Below, piece after piece: positions 46,112 to 54,981 of a stretch of DNA of 64,000 bases. The notes beneath the pieces were generated by a model that was given only the letters and a program-made list of their open reading frames with translations, was not told the DNA's origin and did no database searches. Source of the stretch: an uncultured Bacteroidota bacterium (GTDB lineage Bacteria; Bacteroidota; Bacteroidia; Flavobacteriales; Flavobacteriaceae); NCBI GenBank assembly GCA_902635895.1, contig CACPPV010000001.1, forward strand, positions 1-64,000, read 5' to 3'. Numbering within the stretch: the first letter of the stretch is position 1; each line of letters starts with the position of its first letter. The translations under genes and the position numbers were made by a program.

Positions 46112-47122
46112 ATGAGCAAATCTAAATTAGAATATTTATGGTTAGATGGTTACGAGCCAACAGCCAACATTAGAAGCAAAACTAAAATTGTTGACGATTT
46201 TAGTGGAAAATTAGAAGACTGTCCACTATGGTCTTTTGATGGAAGTTCAACAAGACAAGCTGAGGGTGGTTCATCTGACTGTTTATTAAAACCAGTGGCA
46301 ATTTTTCCAGATCCGGGAAGAACTGGAGATTCATACTTAGTTATGACTGAAGTACTAAACGCTGACGGTTCACCTCACGTTTCAAATGGTAGATCAACAA
46401 TTGACGACGATGACAATGACTTTTGGTTTGGTTTTGAGCAAGAATATTTCTTGTACGATACTGAAACAAACTTGCCTTTAGGTTTTCCTAGAGACCAAAC
46501 TCCACAGGGTCAATTTTATTGCTCAGCAGGTGCACAAAATGCATTTGGAAGAGAAATGATCGAAAGACATATTGACCTTTGTATAGAAGCTGGTTTAAAC
46601 ATTGAAGGAATTAATGCTGAAGTTGCAGCTGGTCAATGGGAATTCCAGTTATTTTCTAAAGGTGCAAAAGAAGCTGGTGATCAAATGTGGGTAGCTAGAT
46701 ATATGCTAAATAGACTTGGCGAAGAATATGGATTAGCTATTGAATATCATCCAAAGCCTTTAGGTGCAACTGACTGGAACGGATCTGGAATGCATGCAAA
46801 TTTCTCTAATACAACTCTAAGAACTTGTGGTTCAAAAGAAACTTATGAAAAAATTTGTGAAGCGTTTAGACCTGTTGTAGCTGAACACATTGCTGTTTAT
46901 GGTGCAGATAACGACCAAAGATTAACTGGTGACCATGAAACTCAATCAATTACAGAATTTAGCTATGGAGTTTCTGACCGAGGAGCTTCTATAAGAATCC
47001 CTATTTTAACTGTTGAAAAAGGATGGAAAGGATGGCTAGAAGATAGAAGACCTGCTTCAAACGGTGATCCTTATAAAATTGCTGGAAGAATCATTAAAAC
47101 TGTAAAGTCAGCAAAGATTTAA
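46112..47122 (+). CDS. glnA: Glutamine synthetase, GSII (eukaryote-like) type
   Basis: This enzyme makes glutamine from glutamate, ammonia and ATP. At 336 aa it is the short GSII type, not the 450-470 aa GSI. It has a beta-grasp start (KLEYLWLDGYEPTANIRSKTKIV), WSFDGSSTRQAEG, the ATP/Glu site WFGFEQEYFLYD, GINAEVAAGQWEFQLF, NGSGMHANFSNTT and SYGVSDRGASIRIP. It assimilates the ammonium brought in by the two Amt channels 6 kb upstream. A terminator follows. Confidence 0.93.
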   Translation: MSKSKLEYLWLDGYEPTANIRSKTKIVDDFSGKLEDCPLWSFDGSSTRQAEGGSSDCLLKPVAIFPDPGRTGDSYLVMTEVLNADGSPHVSNGRSTIDDDDNDFWFGFEQEYFLYDTETNLPLGFPRDQTPQGQFYCSAGAQNAFGREMIERHIDLCIEAGLNIEGINAEVAAGQWEFQLFSKGAKEAGDQMWVARYMLNRLGEEYGLAIEYHPKPLGATDWNGSGMHANFSNTTLRTCGSKETYEKICEAFRPVVAEHIAVYGADNDQRLTGDHETQSITEFSYGVSDRGASIRIPILTVEKGWKGWLEDRRPASNGDPYKIAGRIIKTVKSAKI

Positions 47123-47144
47123 TTCAATTTAAATTACATACAAT

Positions 47145-47173
47145 AAAAAACCCTCTACTAAGAGGGTTTTTTT
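47145..47173 (+). terminator. Rho-independent terminator after glnA (bidirectional)
   Basis: AAAAAACCCTCT-ACTA-AGAGGGTTTTTTT: a 6-bp GC-rich core extended by A-T pairs, with T-runs in both directions. It ends glnA and also covers the stop codon of the convergent exchanger gene. Confidence 0.9.
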
Positions 47174-48107
47174 ATTGAAATAAGTTTACAACATATAGAC
47201 TGTAAAAAACTAATATTATCAAACCTTCTTTTCGTCCAAGAACGTATTTTTTTGGAAAAAATATAAGAGGGAGAACTAAAGCTGCAAAGAACAACATAAT
47301 ATATATATCAAAACTTATAATATTATTATCCAGAACAGAAAGTGGTGTTACAAGTGATGTTAAACCTAAAACAGCAAAAACATTAAAAATATTTGAACCT
47401 AATAAATTACCCAGTGAAATGCTTTTTTCTTTGTTAAATACAGCAACCAAAGAAGTAACTAACTCAGGAATACTAGTTCCAACTGAAACTACTGTTATTC
47501 CAATAATTCTTTCGCTTATACCAAATGAGTTAGCTAAACTAATAGCACCATCAATAAACCATTCTGAGCCATAAAATAGAAAAACTCCTCCAAAAATTAA
47601 TGTTATTAGTGATTTTACAATTGAATCTTCGTTTTCAATTTCCAGTTCAATTTCACTTTTATCTCTGAATTTTATCAAAGCTGAAATTGTCATTATCAAA
47701 AAACAAACTAAAATACCCCCCTCAGTTTTAGTAATTATTCCATCAAGAACTACTACAAGAAAATATAATGCAGAAAACATCATAATAGGCCATTCTTTTT
47801 TATACACACTTTTTGATATGTTAATTGGAGAGAACAGTATAGTAACAGCCAAAACCAAACCTAAATTAGCAATATTAGATCCTAATACATTTGATATTGC
47901 TAAATCTGGAGATCCTTTTAATGCAGATTTTATACTAACTATAAGCTCGGGTGCTGATGTTGCTAAAGACACTACTGTCATCCCTATTAAAAGTTTAGGA
48001 ATACCAAATTTTAAAGAAATTGATACAGCTGCTTTTAATAATAAGTTTCCTCCGATTATTAAAACAATTAAACCAAAAAACAATAATGAGATAGTATTAA
48101 AATCCAT
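47172..48107 (-). CDS. Calcium/sodium (CaCA family) antiporter
   Basis: This 311-aa membrane protein has about ten helices arranged as two inverted halves. The two alpha repeats carry the ion-binding Glu residues: GMTVVSLATSAPELIVSIKSALKGSPDLAISNVLGSNIANLG and GITVVSVGTSIPELVTSLVAVFNKEKSISLGNLLGSNIFNV. This matches YrbG-type exchangers. It probably exports calcium using sodium or protons. Confidence 0.92.
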   Translation of the reverse strand: MDFNTISLLFFGLIVLIIGGNLLLKAAVSISLKFGIPKLLIGMTVVSLATSAPELIVSIKSALKGSPDLAISNVLGSNIANLGLVLAVTILFSPINISKSVYKKEWPIMMFSALYFLVVVLDGIITKTEGGILVCFLIMTISALIKFRDKSEIELEIENEDSIVKSLITLIFGGVFLFYGSEWFIDGAISLANSFGISERIIGITVVSVGTSIPELVTSLVAVFNKEKSISLGNLLGSNIFNVFAVLGLTSLVTPLSVLDNNIISFDIYIMLFFAALVLPLIFFPKKYVLGRKEGLIILVFYSLYVVNLFQ

Positions 48108-48149
48108 ATATTTATTTTACAAAGATAACATGAAATGTATTTTAAATAA

Positions 48150-48299
48150 ATGAAAATCGTCTTTAAACTATTGGCCAAGCTAAATAAAATCTTGCTACCT
48201 AGTCTTACTAAAAAAGGTTTAGACCCAATTAAAGCTTCAAAATTTCAATTATTACTAATTGGATGGAGATACTTTGTAACAAAAAATAGTTTGGATTAG
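48150..48299 (+). CDS. Small basic conserved hypothetical protein (49 aa)
   Basis: This ORF is too short for the provided track. It reads MKIVFKLLAKLNKILLPSLTKKG... and ends ...LLIGWRYFVTKNSLD: a basic amphipathic first half, then a KASKFQLLLIGW stretch. I recognise the same pattern (LAKLNK-LLPS-KKG/LDL-KASK-Q---IGW) in short proteins of other Flavobacteriia, so it is probably real. It fills the otherwise empty gap between the exchanger and kbl, and its stop overlaps the kbl stop by 4 nt. The function is unknown. Confidence 0.65.
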   Translation: MKIVFKLLAKLNKILLPSLTKKGLDPIKASKFQLLLIGWRYFVTKNSLD

Positions 48300-49480
48300 A
48301 TAACTTCCAATTTTTTACCAACCAAAACAAAAGAATCAATTGCTTTTTGAATATCTTCCATTGCATGTGCAGCAGATATTTGAACACGTATTCTTGCCTG
48401 TCCCCTTGGAACAACAGGATAAAAGAATCCAATTACATACACACCTAACTTCAATAATTCTTTTGACATATTTTGTGCTAAATGATCATCATACAACATT
48501 ATTGGAACAATTGGATGTGTTCCCGGTTTAATTTCAAAACCATGCCTAGTAATTTCTTCTCTAAAAAATTTAGTATTATCCTTCAATTTCTTGATATGGG
48601 AAGAATCTTTTTCAAGAACATCAAGAACTGCTAAAGATGCTCCAACAATTGAAGGTGCTAGTGTGTTTGAAAATAAATATGGTCTAGATTTTTGTCTTAA
48701 CAATTCTATAATTTCTTTTGGGCCGCTAGTAAATCCACCAGAAGCTCCTCCAAGCGCCTTACCCAATGTACCGGTTATAATATCAACTTGGTCCATGACA
48801 CCCAATTCTTCAGGAACACCTTTTCCTTTGGGACCTATGAATCCTGTAGAATGACATTCATCAGACATAACTAAAGCATCGTATTTTTTTGCCAATTCAC
48901 ATATTTTATCTAATTGAGCAACCGTTCCATCCATTGAAAAAACACCATCAGTTACAATAATTTTACTTCTTGCATCTTTCGCCTTTATTAACTGAAGCTC
49001 TAAATCTTTCATATCATTATGTTTATATCTAAATCTTTGAGCTTTACATAGTCTAATTCCATCTATTATTGATGCATGATTAAGTTCGTCACTGATAATA
49101 GCATCCTCTTTATTAAATAAAGGTTCAAACAATCCTCCATTTGCATCAAATGCAGCAGCATATAAAATTGTATCTTCTTTTTCTAAAAACTTCGATATTT
49201 TATTTTCAAGTTCTTTATGAATATTTTGTGTTCCACAAATAAATCTGACAGAAGCCATTCCAAATCCATGAGAATCTAAAGTTTGCTTTGCTTTATTTAT
49301 TACATTTTGATTGGAGGCTAAACCCAAATAATTGTTAGCACAAAAGTTTAAAACCTTAGAATTATTTACAGAGATTTCAGAGTTTTGTTTTGAAGAAATT
49401 ATTCTTTCATTTTTAAATCTACCTGAACTTTTAACTTCATCTAATTCTTCACTTAATCTTTTTTGTATAGATTCGTACAT
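48296..49480 (-). CDS. kbl: Glycine C-acetyltransferase (2-amino-3-ketobutyrate CoA ligase)
   Basis: This PLP enzyme splits 2-amino-3-ketobutyrate with CoA into glycine and acetyl-CoA, the second step of threonine breakdown. The 394-aa protein has FCANNYLGLASNQNV, MSDECHSTGFIGPKGKG, the PLP lysine in TGTLGKALGGASGG, and a C-terminal RIRVQISAAHAMEDI. It is divergent from a threonine dehydrogenase gene across a 41-bp gap, so the two steps share one control region. Confidence 0.94.
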   Translation of the reverse strand: MYESIQKRLSEELDEVKSSGRFKNERIISSKQNSEISVNNSKVLNFCANNYLGLASNQNVINKAKQTLDSHGFGMASVRFICGTQNIHKELENKISKFLEKEDTILYAAAFDANGGLFEPLFNKEDAIISDELNHASIIDGIRLCKAQRFRYKHNDMKDLELQLIKAKDARSKIIVTDGVFSMDGTVAQLDKICELAKKYDALVMSDECHSTGFIGPKGKGVPEELGVMDQVDIITGTLGKALGGASGGFTSGPKEIIELLRQKSRPYLFSNTLAPSIVGASLAVLDVLEKDSSHIKKLKDNTKFFREEITRHGFEIKPGTHPIVPIMLYDDHLAQNMSKELLKLGVYVIGFFYPVVPRGQARIRVQISAAHAMEDIQKAIDSFVLVGKKLEVI

Positions 49481-49521
49481 AATTATATTAATTAATAATA
49501 AAAGTATAATTTTTTTATTTG

Positions 49522-50436
49522 ATGGAAAGAGTTTTAATTACTGGAGCACTTGGACAATTAGGGATTGAATTCATCAAGTATTTTGAAAAAAATAATATCT
49601 ATGTATTGGCAACAGATATTAAATTTCCCTCGAAAAAATTAAGTTGTGATTTTGAAATTGCAGATGCACTAGATAAAGAATCTCTTGATTTTCTAGTTAA
49701 AAAGAATAAAATTAATACCATATATCATTTAGTTGCTGTTTTATCTGCAACTGGAGAAAAAAACCCTATTGATTCATGGAAGATAAACATGAATTCATTT
49801 CACAACATTATTGAAATTTCACTTGATAATAATATCAAAAAAATTTTCTGGCCAAGTTCTATAGCTGTTTTTGGAACAAAATCTAATTTAGAAATGGTAG
49901 ATCAAAATCCTATTCTTAATCCAAATACCATTTATGGAATTTCAAAATTGGCTGGTGAAAAATTAATTAATTATTACAACAAAAAATTTCAATTGGATAT
50001 TAGATCACTTAGATATCCAGGTATAATATCATTTGATACAAAACCTGGAGGCGGAACAACAGACTATGTCATGGAAATGATAGACTCTATGTCTAAGGGA
50101 AATGAATACCTATGTTTTCTTGAAAAAAACACTAAACTACCAATGCTATATATAGACGATGCTATTTTAGGTACGATTAGGTACATGAACACAAACAAAA
50201 ATGATTTAAATGTTAAAGATTCTTATAATATTTCAGGATACAGCTTAACTCCTCATGAATTAGAAAAAAAGCTTATTGAAAATGGTTGCAAAGGAAGTGT
50301 AATCTATAAGCCTGATTATAGAAACGAAATAGCCAAAACATGGCCAAAAGAAATAAATGACTTTCATGCTAAAAAAGATTGGGGATGGAAAGCAAAATTT
50401 GGATTAGATGAAACTTTAGCTGTAAAGTTTAAATAG
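49522..50436 (+). CDS. tdh: L-threonine 3-dehydrogenase, SDR (epimerase-like) type
   Basis: This enzyme oxidises threonine to 2-amino-3-ketobutyrate for Kbl. The 304-aa protein is an extended SDR: Rossmann motif VLITGALGQLGIEF, WPSSIAVFG with Ser, catalytic YGISKLAGE (Tyr and Lys), and SLRYPGIISFDTKPGGGTTDYVMEM, typical of SDR-type TDH. The ORF track uses a TTG; the ATG at 49522 is better. The divergent pairing with kbl supports the call over a sugar epimerase. Confidence 0.9.
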   Translation: MERVLITGALGQLGIEFIKYFEKNNIYVLATDIKFPSKKLSCDFEIADALDKESLDFLVKKNKINTIYHLVAVLSATGEKNPIDSWKINMNSFHNIIEISLDNNIKKIFWPSSIAVFGTKSNLEMVDQNPILNPNTIYGISKLAGEKLINYYNKKFQLDIRSLRYPGIISFDTKPGGGTTDYVMEMIDSMSKGNEYLCFLEKNTKLPMLYIDDAILGTIRYMNTNKNDLNVKDSYNISGYSLTPHELEKKLIENGCKGSVIYKPDYRNEIAKTWPKEINDFHAKKDWGWKAKFGLDETLAVKFK

Positions 50437-50830
50437 ATTTTACCCATCTACCTTCACTATTTAAAACAAACTTTCCAATACATTCTTTATTCCAAGATTC
50501 TGGGCTAATTAAAGACAAAAAATGATCGTTTGAATTATTGAGATATAGATAATAGGTTTCACCAATAACTGGTTCAAAAGAAAACTTTGAATTATATATA
50601 AGATCGTTCCATTTAAACTCGTCTATAAGTTTATCGTATTCTTGCTTTAGCTCGTTGAATCTAGTTTTTATTTTTTTATTGACTTTAGCTACACCTCTTT
50701 CTTTCCATGATTTATTATCTTCAATTTGTATTGAAGGTGCTCCAACTGAGGTTGAGTAGGGTAAAATTGAAGCATTATAACTGTCAGATTCATGATCGTA
50801 AACGATATTGTCAGGCTTTTTTTTCTTCAT
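50429..50830 (-). CDS. DUF2452 domain protein
   Basis: This 133-aa protein has the DUF2452 pattern KPDNIVYDHESDSYNASILPYSTSVGAPSIQIEDNKSWKERGVAKVNKK, a helical middle (KTRFNELKQEYDKLIDEFKWNDLIY) and a C-terminal SFEPVIGETYYLYLN...FLSLISPESWN. The function is unknown. The ATG at 50830 is used rather than the TTG just before it. It overlaps the tdh end by 8 nt on the opposite strand. Confidence 0.82.
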   Translation of the reverse strand: MKKKKPDNIVYDHESDSYNASILPYSTSVGAPSIQIEDNKSWKERGVAKVNKKIKTRFNELKQEYDKLIDEFKWNDLIYNSKFSFEPVIGETYYLYLNNSNDHFLSLISPESWNKECIGKFVLNSEGRWVKSI

Positions 50831-50893
50831 CAATAATAGGCGTAATGAAATTAATATTACAAAAATAATGCTAAATTCGCATTTCCAATATCG

Positions 50894-50967
50894 GGCCTCG
50901 TAGCATAACTGAATAGTGCACTTGATTACGGCTCAAGAGGTTGCAGGTTTGAATCCTGCCGAGGTCA
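50894..50967 (+). tRNA. tRNA-Arg (anticodon ACG)
   Basis: A cloverleaf folds by eye: acceptor GGCCTCG/CGAGGTC (one G-U), D-arm TAGCATAACTGAATAGTGC, anticodon stem CTTGA/TCAAG with loop TTACGGC (anticodon ACG), T-arm GCAGG-TTTGAAT-CCTGC, discriminator A. The 3' CCA is not encoded. The ACG anticodon is normally edited to ICG and then reads CGU, CGC and CGA. Confidence 0.95.
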
Positions 50968-50968
50968 C

Positions 50969-51003
50969 AAAAAAAGGGGATTATATTAATCCCCTTTTTT
51001 CTT
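50969..51003 (+). terminator. Rho-independent terminator after tRNA-Arg (bidirectional)
   Basis: AAAAAAGGGGATTA-TA-TTAATCCCCTTTTTT is a long near-perfect inverted repeat with T-runs on both sides. It serves the tRNA and the convergent lipoprotein gene. Confidence 0.85.
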
Positions 51004-51017
51004 TAAATAAATTGATA

Positions 51018-51518
51018 TTAGTTCTCTTTACGATAAACTATGATTCTTCTAATTTTTTCATCTACAATAAACACGTCACATATATCTGAAATTGATTGTT
51101 CCTCTCCATCAACAGTTTGATCTATCTGGTGTCCGGTGATTACCCAATCACCTTTTTGACCATCAACATGCATTGTGTAGGAGAAAAAGGTATTCCATGT
51201 TGGGCTAAATTCATCCATGTATCCTTTTAAAACCTCGAGATGAGCTTCATTTCCAAATAAATTTCTTCCATCCCAAAGATTTAACACAATTGAATCGTGA
51301 TTAATACTAGAAATAGTTTCATAATCTTTATTGTTATGAGCTTCAATGTATTTTTCCCAAATAGCTAAATTAGATGGGTCTGCATCTCTAGCATCAATTT
51401 TACCATCTTGAGATACTAAATAGCCAGGAGCAGGTCCTAATTCCACACCCTCTACAACAGTTGTTTCACATGAAAACATAAGAATTGAGACAAGTGTTAA
51501 TAAAAATAAATTTTTCAT
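51018..51518 (-). CDS. NTF2/SnoaL-like lipoprotein
   Basis: The 166-aa protein has a short signal peptide with a lipobox-like LMFSC, then a linker and an NTF2-like fold: LAIWEKYIEAHNNKDYETISSINHDSIVLNLWDGRNLFGNEAHLEVLKGYMDEFSPTW, and ending IVDEKIRRIIVYRKEN. This cone-shaped fold binds or converts small molecules; no specific role can be given. It is the last of a three-gene minus-strand group. Confidence 0.75.
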   Translation of the reverse strand: MKNLFLLTLVSILMFSCETTVVEGVELGPAPGYLVSQDGKIDARDADPSNLAIWEKYIEAHNNKDYETISSINHDSIVLNLWDGRNLFGNEAHLEVLKGYMDEFSPTWNTFFSYTMHVDGQKGDWVITGHQIDQTVDGEEQSISDICDVFIVDEKIRRIIVYRKEN

Positions 51519-51570
51519 AATATAATAGTTAAAATTTCCTTAAAGATACAAAAACCTTCAAAACAGAATG

Positions 51571-52338
51571 TTATAAGTTTAATTTCTTAATTTTTATATT
51601 TCTAAATTCAACTGGATGTCCTTCAGATTGTAGAGAAATAAAACCATCTAAAAGAGGCTCACCTAATCTGCTTAAGTAATTTTCAGGGATTTTATCACCC
51701 CCCACTCTTAAATTTGAATAAGAAATTACCGTATCATTTTCAACTATATGATGAACAATACTATTGGATTTAACGATTACTTCAACTCTAACCCAGTCGT
51801 CATTGTGATATGTTTTGGAATTAGAATTTATACAGTGGTATTTTGCTTTTTCAGAATTAATATCAACATCGATTCCAGGTGAACACATGTTTGCTGTTGA
51901 TCTTTCTCCGGTTCCAAGTCCTCCTAAAAGCTGGACTTCTGAACTAACAGGAAAATCTTGATCTAAAAGCATTGTAGATGGATGCTGAGAATGTAGCATT
52001 ATTCCGCTATTTTTAATTGACCATCCAGGTGCACCTTTCAAATGTTCACCACTAAATTTATATTCTAAACTTAGGTGGTAATTTTTGAACTTAGATTTCG
52101 TATAAAATATATGACCAAATCTATCGTCAAAATTTTCATAATTTTCATATGAAACTTTCAACGAACCATCATTAACCTTAAATGTATTTTTAAAATTATT
52201 ACCTAACTCTTCGCCATTAAAAATAGTTTCCCAATCATTTATTTCTTTAATATCATCAACTTGTTCCGAATTACTATAAATAATTATAAAACAAAATATT
52301 ATTAAGACACCAACTAAACTAAGATTTCTATTTTTCAT
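51571..52338 (-). CDS. DUF1080 (3-keto-disaccharide hydrolase family) protein, membrane-anchored or exported
   Basis: This 255-aa protein has an N-terminal hydrophobic segment (LVGVLIIFCFIIIYS) then a concanavalin-like DUF1080 domain: WETIFNGEELGNNFK, FKNYHLSLEYKFSG, NSGIMLHSQHP, SSEVQLLGGLGTGERSTANMC, YHNDDWVRVEVIVKSNSIVHHIVENDTVISY and DGFISLQSEGHPVEFRNIKIK. The family is linked to glycan binding or 3-ketoglycoside hydrolysis. Its ATG overlaps the upstream gene stop by 4 nt, which shows coupling. Confidence 0.85.
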   Translation of the reverse strand: MKNRNLSLVGVLIIFCFIIIYSNSEQVDDIKEINDWETIFNGEELGNNFKNTFKVNDGSLKVSYENYENFDDRFGHIFYTKSKFKNYHLSLEYKFSGEHLKGAPGWSIKNSGIMLHSQHPSTMLLDQDFPVSSEVQLLGGLGTGERSTANMCSPGIDVDINSEKAKYHCINSNSKTYHNDDWVRVEVIVKSNSIVHHIVENDTVISYSNLRVGGDKIPENYLSRLGEPLLDGFISLQSEGHPVEFRNIKIKKLNL

Positions 52339-53552
52339 AAATGTTTAATATTAAAAGTTAAGCCTGATTTGTTTTTTAACCTTTTTAGTAAATTTTCTCC
52401 CATTGCTGTAGAGGGTGTAATAACACCATCTAGAGTATCTAATTTATCTATGGCTAAACATATTGCAGATTCACTTAACATCTTTGAAGTTGAACCGTAT
52501 CCTGGATCCATATCACCAGTAACTTTAGCTATGGAACTTGATCTATCTTTATAAGTAACATAAAACCTCAAATTAAAATATCCATTTTCACGATCTTTTT
52601 TTGAAGGCCCTTCACCAGCACTTGGTAATATTTTATCAACAATTTTCTTTATAATTGATCCAGGTTTTGCGAGCATAACAATAGCTATTGGTATAGACAT
52701 TAAAATACTTTTTAGTCTTCCACTAAATCCTTTTCCTCCCAAAGTTGCCTCATCATATTCAAAATCTTTTCCATACAAATAGCCACTTAAAGCATTACTT
52801 CTTCTCACTATTTTAGTATTTATAGCTGCCATTATAAATGGACCTATCCAATTTTTTGATGTCATATCATATTTTACTTTTCTAAGGTCATATTTATCTG
52901 GACCTGTCTGCTCTCCTATAGGGTTTAGTCCATAAGGGCTAATAACAGTTTTGAAAATTTCATTGTCTTTTAGAGCTTCCTTATTAACGTTACTTAAACT
53001 TTCATAAGTACCACCACTAATACCGCCTTTTGCACCAGCAACCCTCATTTCAATTTTACTTATAGTTTTGTTTAATTTAAGAGCGTTTTTATAAATATAA
53101 TAAACGCCCATATCAGATGGAATTGAATCAAATCCACAACAGTTAACAATTTTGACATTATTAGATTTAGCTTTTTCATGATACTGATCAATCATTTTTC
53201 TAATCCACTGAACCTCTCCAGCCAAATCACAATAATGTGTTTTGCTTTCAACACATGCTTTAACCAAATTTGATCCGTATAGTGCATATGGTCCAACAGT
53301 TGTACAAACAACCTTAGTTCTTTTAACCATAGATTGAAGACTATCTAAATCATCGCTGTTGGCAGAAATAACAGGAATTGTATCATCAGCAGACTTTAAA
53401 CGAACTTTTTTTAATTTCTCAATGCTTCTACCAGCTATTGCCCAATTAAGATTTTTATTTTTATAATTATTATATATATATTCAACAACTAAGGAACCTG
53501 TAAATCCTGTAGCTCCCCAAACAATAACATCAAATTCTCTTTCGTTAATCAT
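52335..53552 (-). CDS. Saccharopine dehydrogenase-like NAD(P)-binding reductase (trans-acting enoyl reductase type)
   Basis: This 405-aa protein begins FDVIVWGATGFTGSLVVEYI (Rossmann), with VVCTTVGPYALYGSNLVKACVESKTHYCDLAGE and IVNCCGFDSIPSDMGVYYIYK, a pattern shared by saccharopine dehydrogenase-like and trans-acting enoyl reductase proteins. The substrate is not known. It is not an obvious lysine pathway enzyme: the C-terminal half differs from true saccharopine dehydrogenases. It is coupled to the DUF1080 gene. Confidence 0.82.
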   Translation of the reverse strand: MINEREFDVIVWGATGFTGSLVVEYIYNNYKNKNLNWAIAGRSIEKLKKVRLKSADDTIPVISANSDDLDSLQSMVKRTKVVCTTVGPYALYGSNLVKACVESKTHYCDLAGEVQWIRKMIDQYHEKAKSNNVKIVNCCGFDSIPSDMGVYYIYKNALKLNKTISKIEMRVAGAKGGISGGTYESLSNVNKEALKDNEIFKTVISPYGLNPIGEQTGPDKYDLRKVKYDMTSKNWIGPFIMAAINTKIVRRSNALSGYLYGKDFEYDEATLGGKGFSGRLKSILMSIPIAIVMLAKPGSIIKKIVDKILPSAGEGPSKKDRENGYFNLRFYVTYKDRSSSIAKVTGDMDPGYGSTSKMLSESAICLAIDKLDTLDGVITPSTAMGENLLKRLKNKSGLTFNIKHL

Positions 53553-53607
53553 AACTATTAGTTTATTTAAACAAGTTAATAAATATAAAATGATAGATTG
53601 AAAAAAA

Positions 53608-53841
53608 TTATGATACTTTTTGTCCTCTATTAGGTTTAAGTCTATGTTTGAAAAAATCTAAATCTTTGAAATCTACTATAACAAATACTATTGAATGATA
53701 CTCACTAATTTCTTCTAAACAAGTTTTGTATTCAGTCTTTTTTTCTATCGAAAGAAATTCTCTAAGATGAGAATTAAAATGAAGAGCAGTTTTTTTTGAA
53801 ACAGGACCTTTAAAATCCCAAATTAACTTTATTAATTTCAT
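53608..53841 (-). CDS. Small conserved hypothetical protein (77 aa)
   Basis: The likely start is the ATG at 53841 (MKLIKLIWDFKGP); the ORF-track start adds eight residues. The sequence KTALHFNSHLREFLSI...EISEYHSIVFVIVDFKDLDFFKHRLKPNRGQKV looks like a short ferredoxin-like fold (beta-alpha-beta pattern). I recognise relatives in Flavobacteriia (LIWDF-GP-A-KTA-H---HL-EF, ending LKPHRG) but no function. It is divergent from the saccharopine dehydrogenase-like gene. Confidence 0.7.
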   Translation of the reverse strand: MKLIKLIWDFKGPVSKKTALHFNSHLREFLSIEKKTEYKTCLEEISEYHSIVFVIVDFKDLDFFKHRLKPNRGQKVS

Positions 53842-53910
53842 AAATATAAAGCTGAAATTTATCACATTAAATTGTTATATTTATAACAAAATATTTAATT
53901 ATTGTTACAA

Positions 53911-54972
53911 ATGAAAAATATAGTAGTATTAGGCTTAGGCAAAGTAGGAACACTAGTTGGTGTGTTATTAAGTAAAAAATTCAATGTAACTGGAATTGAT
54001 CAAAAAAAACCACACTATGATTTCAAGCTACCATTTAAAGTTCTAGAATGTGATGTTAAAAACAAAAAAGATCTAGAAAAAATATTTCAAAAAAATGATA
54101 CGGTAGTTTCAGCACTACCATTCTTCTTGAACAAAAAAATAGCAAAAATGTCAAGTAAATTAGATATGAACTACTTTGACCTTACTGAAGATATTGATAC
54201 AACAAATTACATAAAAAAGCTTAGTAAAAATACTAGCAAAATTATGGCTCCTCAATGTGGACTTGCACCAGGTCTAATTGGAATTATCGGAAATAATCTA
54301 GCTGGTGAATTTGACAAGTTAAGAGATATTGAACTTAGGGTTGGGGCTCTTCCAAGATTTCCAAATGGACAGTTAGCATATTCGTTTACTTGGTCTCCGG
54401 AGGGAGTAATTAATGAATATATTAATGACGCACAAGTAATTCAAAATGGTGTAAAGAAAATGGTTCCCTCTTTGGATGGGTTTGAATATATTAATATAGA
54501 AGGTCAAGAATTTGAAGCTTTTGCAACATCTGGTGGTTTAGGAACCATGTGTGATACTTATGAGGGTAAAGTTGACACATTGAATTACAAAACAATAAGG
54601 TATCCTGGACATGGAAAACTAATGAGATTTTTAATGTATGAACTTATCCTAAAAAACGATAAAAGTCAGCTAGAAAAAATTCTTAGTAATGCAAAACCCC
54701 CTGTAAAAGAAGATGTAGTATATGTTTATGCAGTCGTTGAGGGATGGAAAAAAGATAAAATTTCTAGAAGTGAATATTTCAAAGCCTTTTACCCAATTGA
54801 CATTGATGGTCAAATATGGCGAGCAATATCTTGGACTACAGCTGCATCTCTTGTTTCAGTAATCGAAATGATACAAGAAGGCTTACTAGAAAAAAAAGGC
54901 TTTATAAAACAAGAGGAAATACCATTTGATAAATTCTTAAAAACAGATGCAGGAAAATTATTTTTAGATTAA
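53911..54972 (+). CDS. Saccharopine dehydrogenase family protein
   Basis: The 353-aa protein starts MKNIVVLGLGKVGTLVGVLL (Rossmann) at the ATG 53911; the ORF-track start is an upstream TTG. It has VVSALPFFLNKKIAKM, MAPQCGLAPGLIGIIGNNLA, RVGALPRFPNGQLAYSFTWSPEGVINEYIN and a C-terminal domain typical of the saccharopine dehydrogenase/lysine dehydrogenase family. It may turn saccharopine or lysine into 2-aminoadipate semialdehyde. The next gene, 9 bp downstream, is a DUF1338 protein, which supports lysine catabolism. Confidence 0.85.
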   Translation: MKNIVVLGLGKVGTLVGVLLSKKFNVTGIDQKKPHYDFKLPFKVLECDVKNKKDLEKIFQKNDTVVSALPFFLNKKIAKMSSKLDMNYFDLTEDIDTTNYIKKLSKNTSKIMAPQCGLAPGLIGIIGNNLAGEFDKLRDIELRVGALPRFPNGQLAYSFTWSPEGVINEYINDAQVIQNGVKKMVPSLDGFEYINIEGQEFEAFATSGGLGTMCDTYEGKVDTLNYKTIRYPGHGKLMRFLMYELILKNDKSQLEKILSNAKPPVKEDVVYVYAVVEGWKKDKISRSEYFKAFYPIDIDGQIWRAISWTTAASLVSVIEMIQEGLLEKKGFIKQEEIPFDKFLKTDAGKLFLD

Positions 54973-54981
54973 CTTTAAGTA

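Noticed and set aside
52335-53552. 405-aa protein as the saccharopine dehydrogenase of the lysine pathway
   Set aside because: N-terminal motif and C-terminal half match trans-acting enoyl reductase-like proteins better, and it is in a different operon from the DUF1338 gene.
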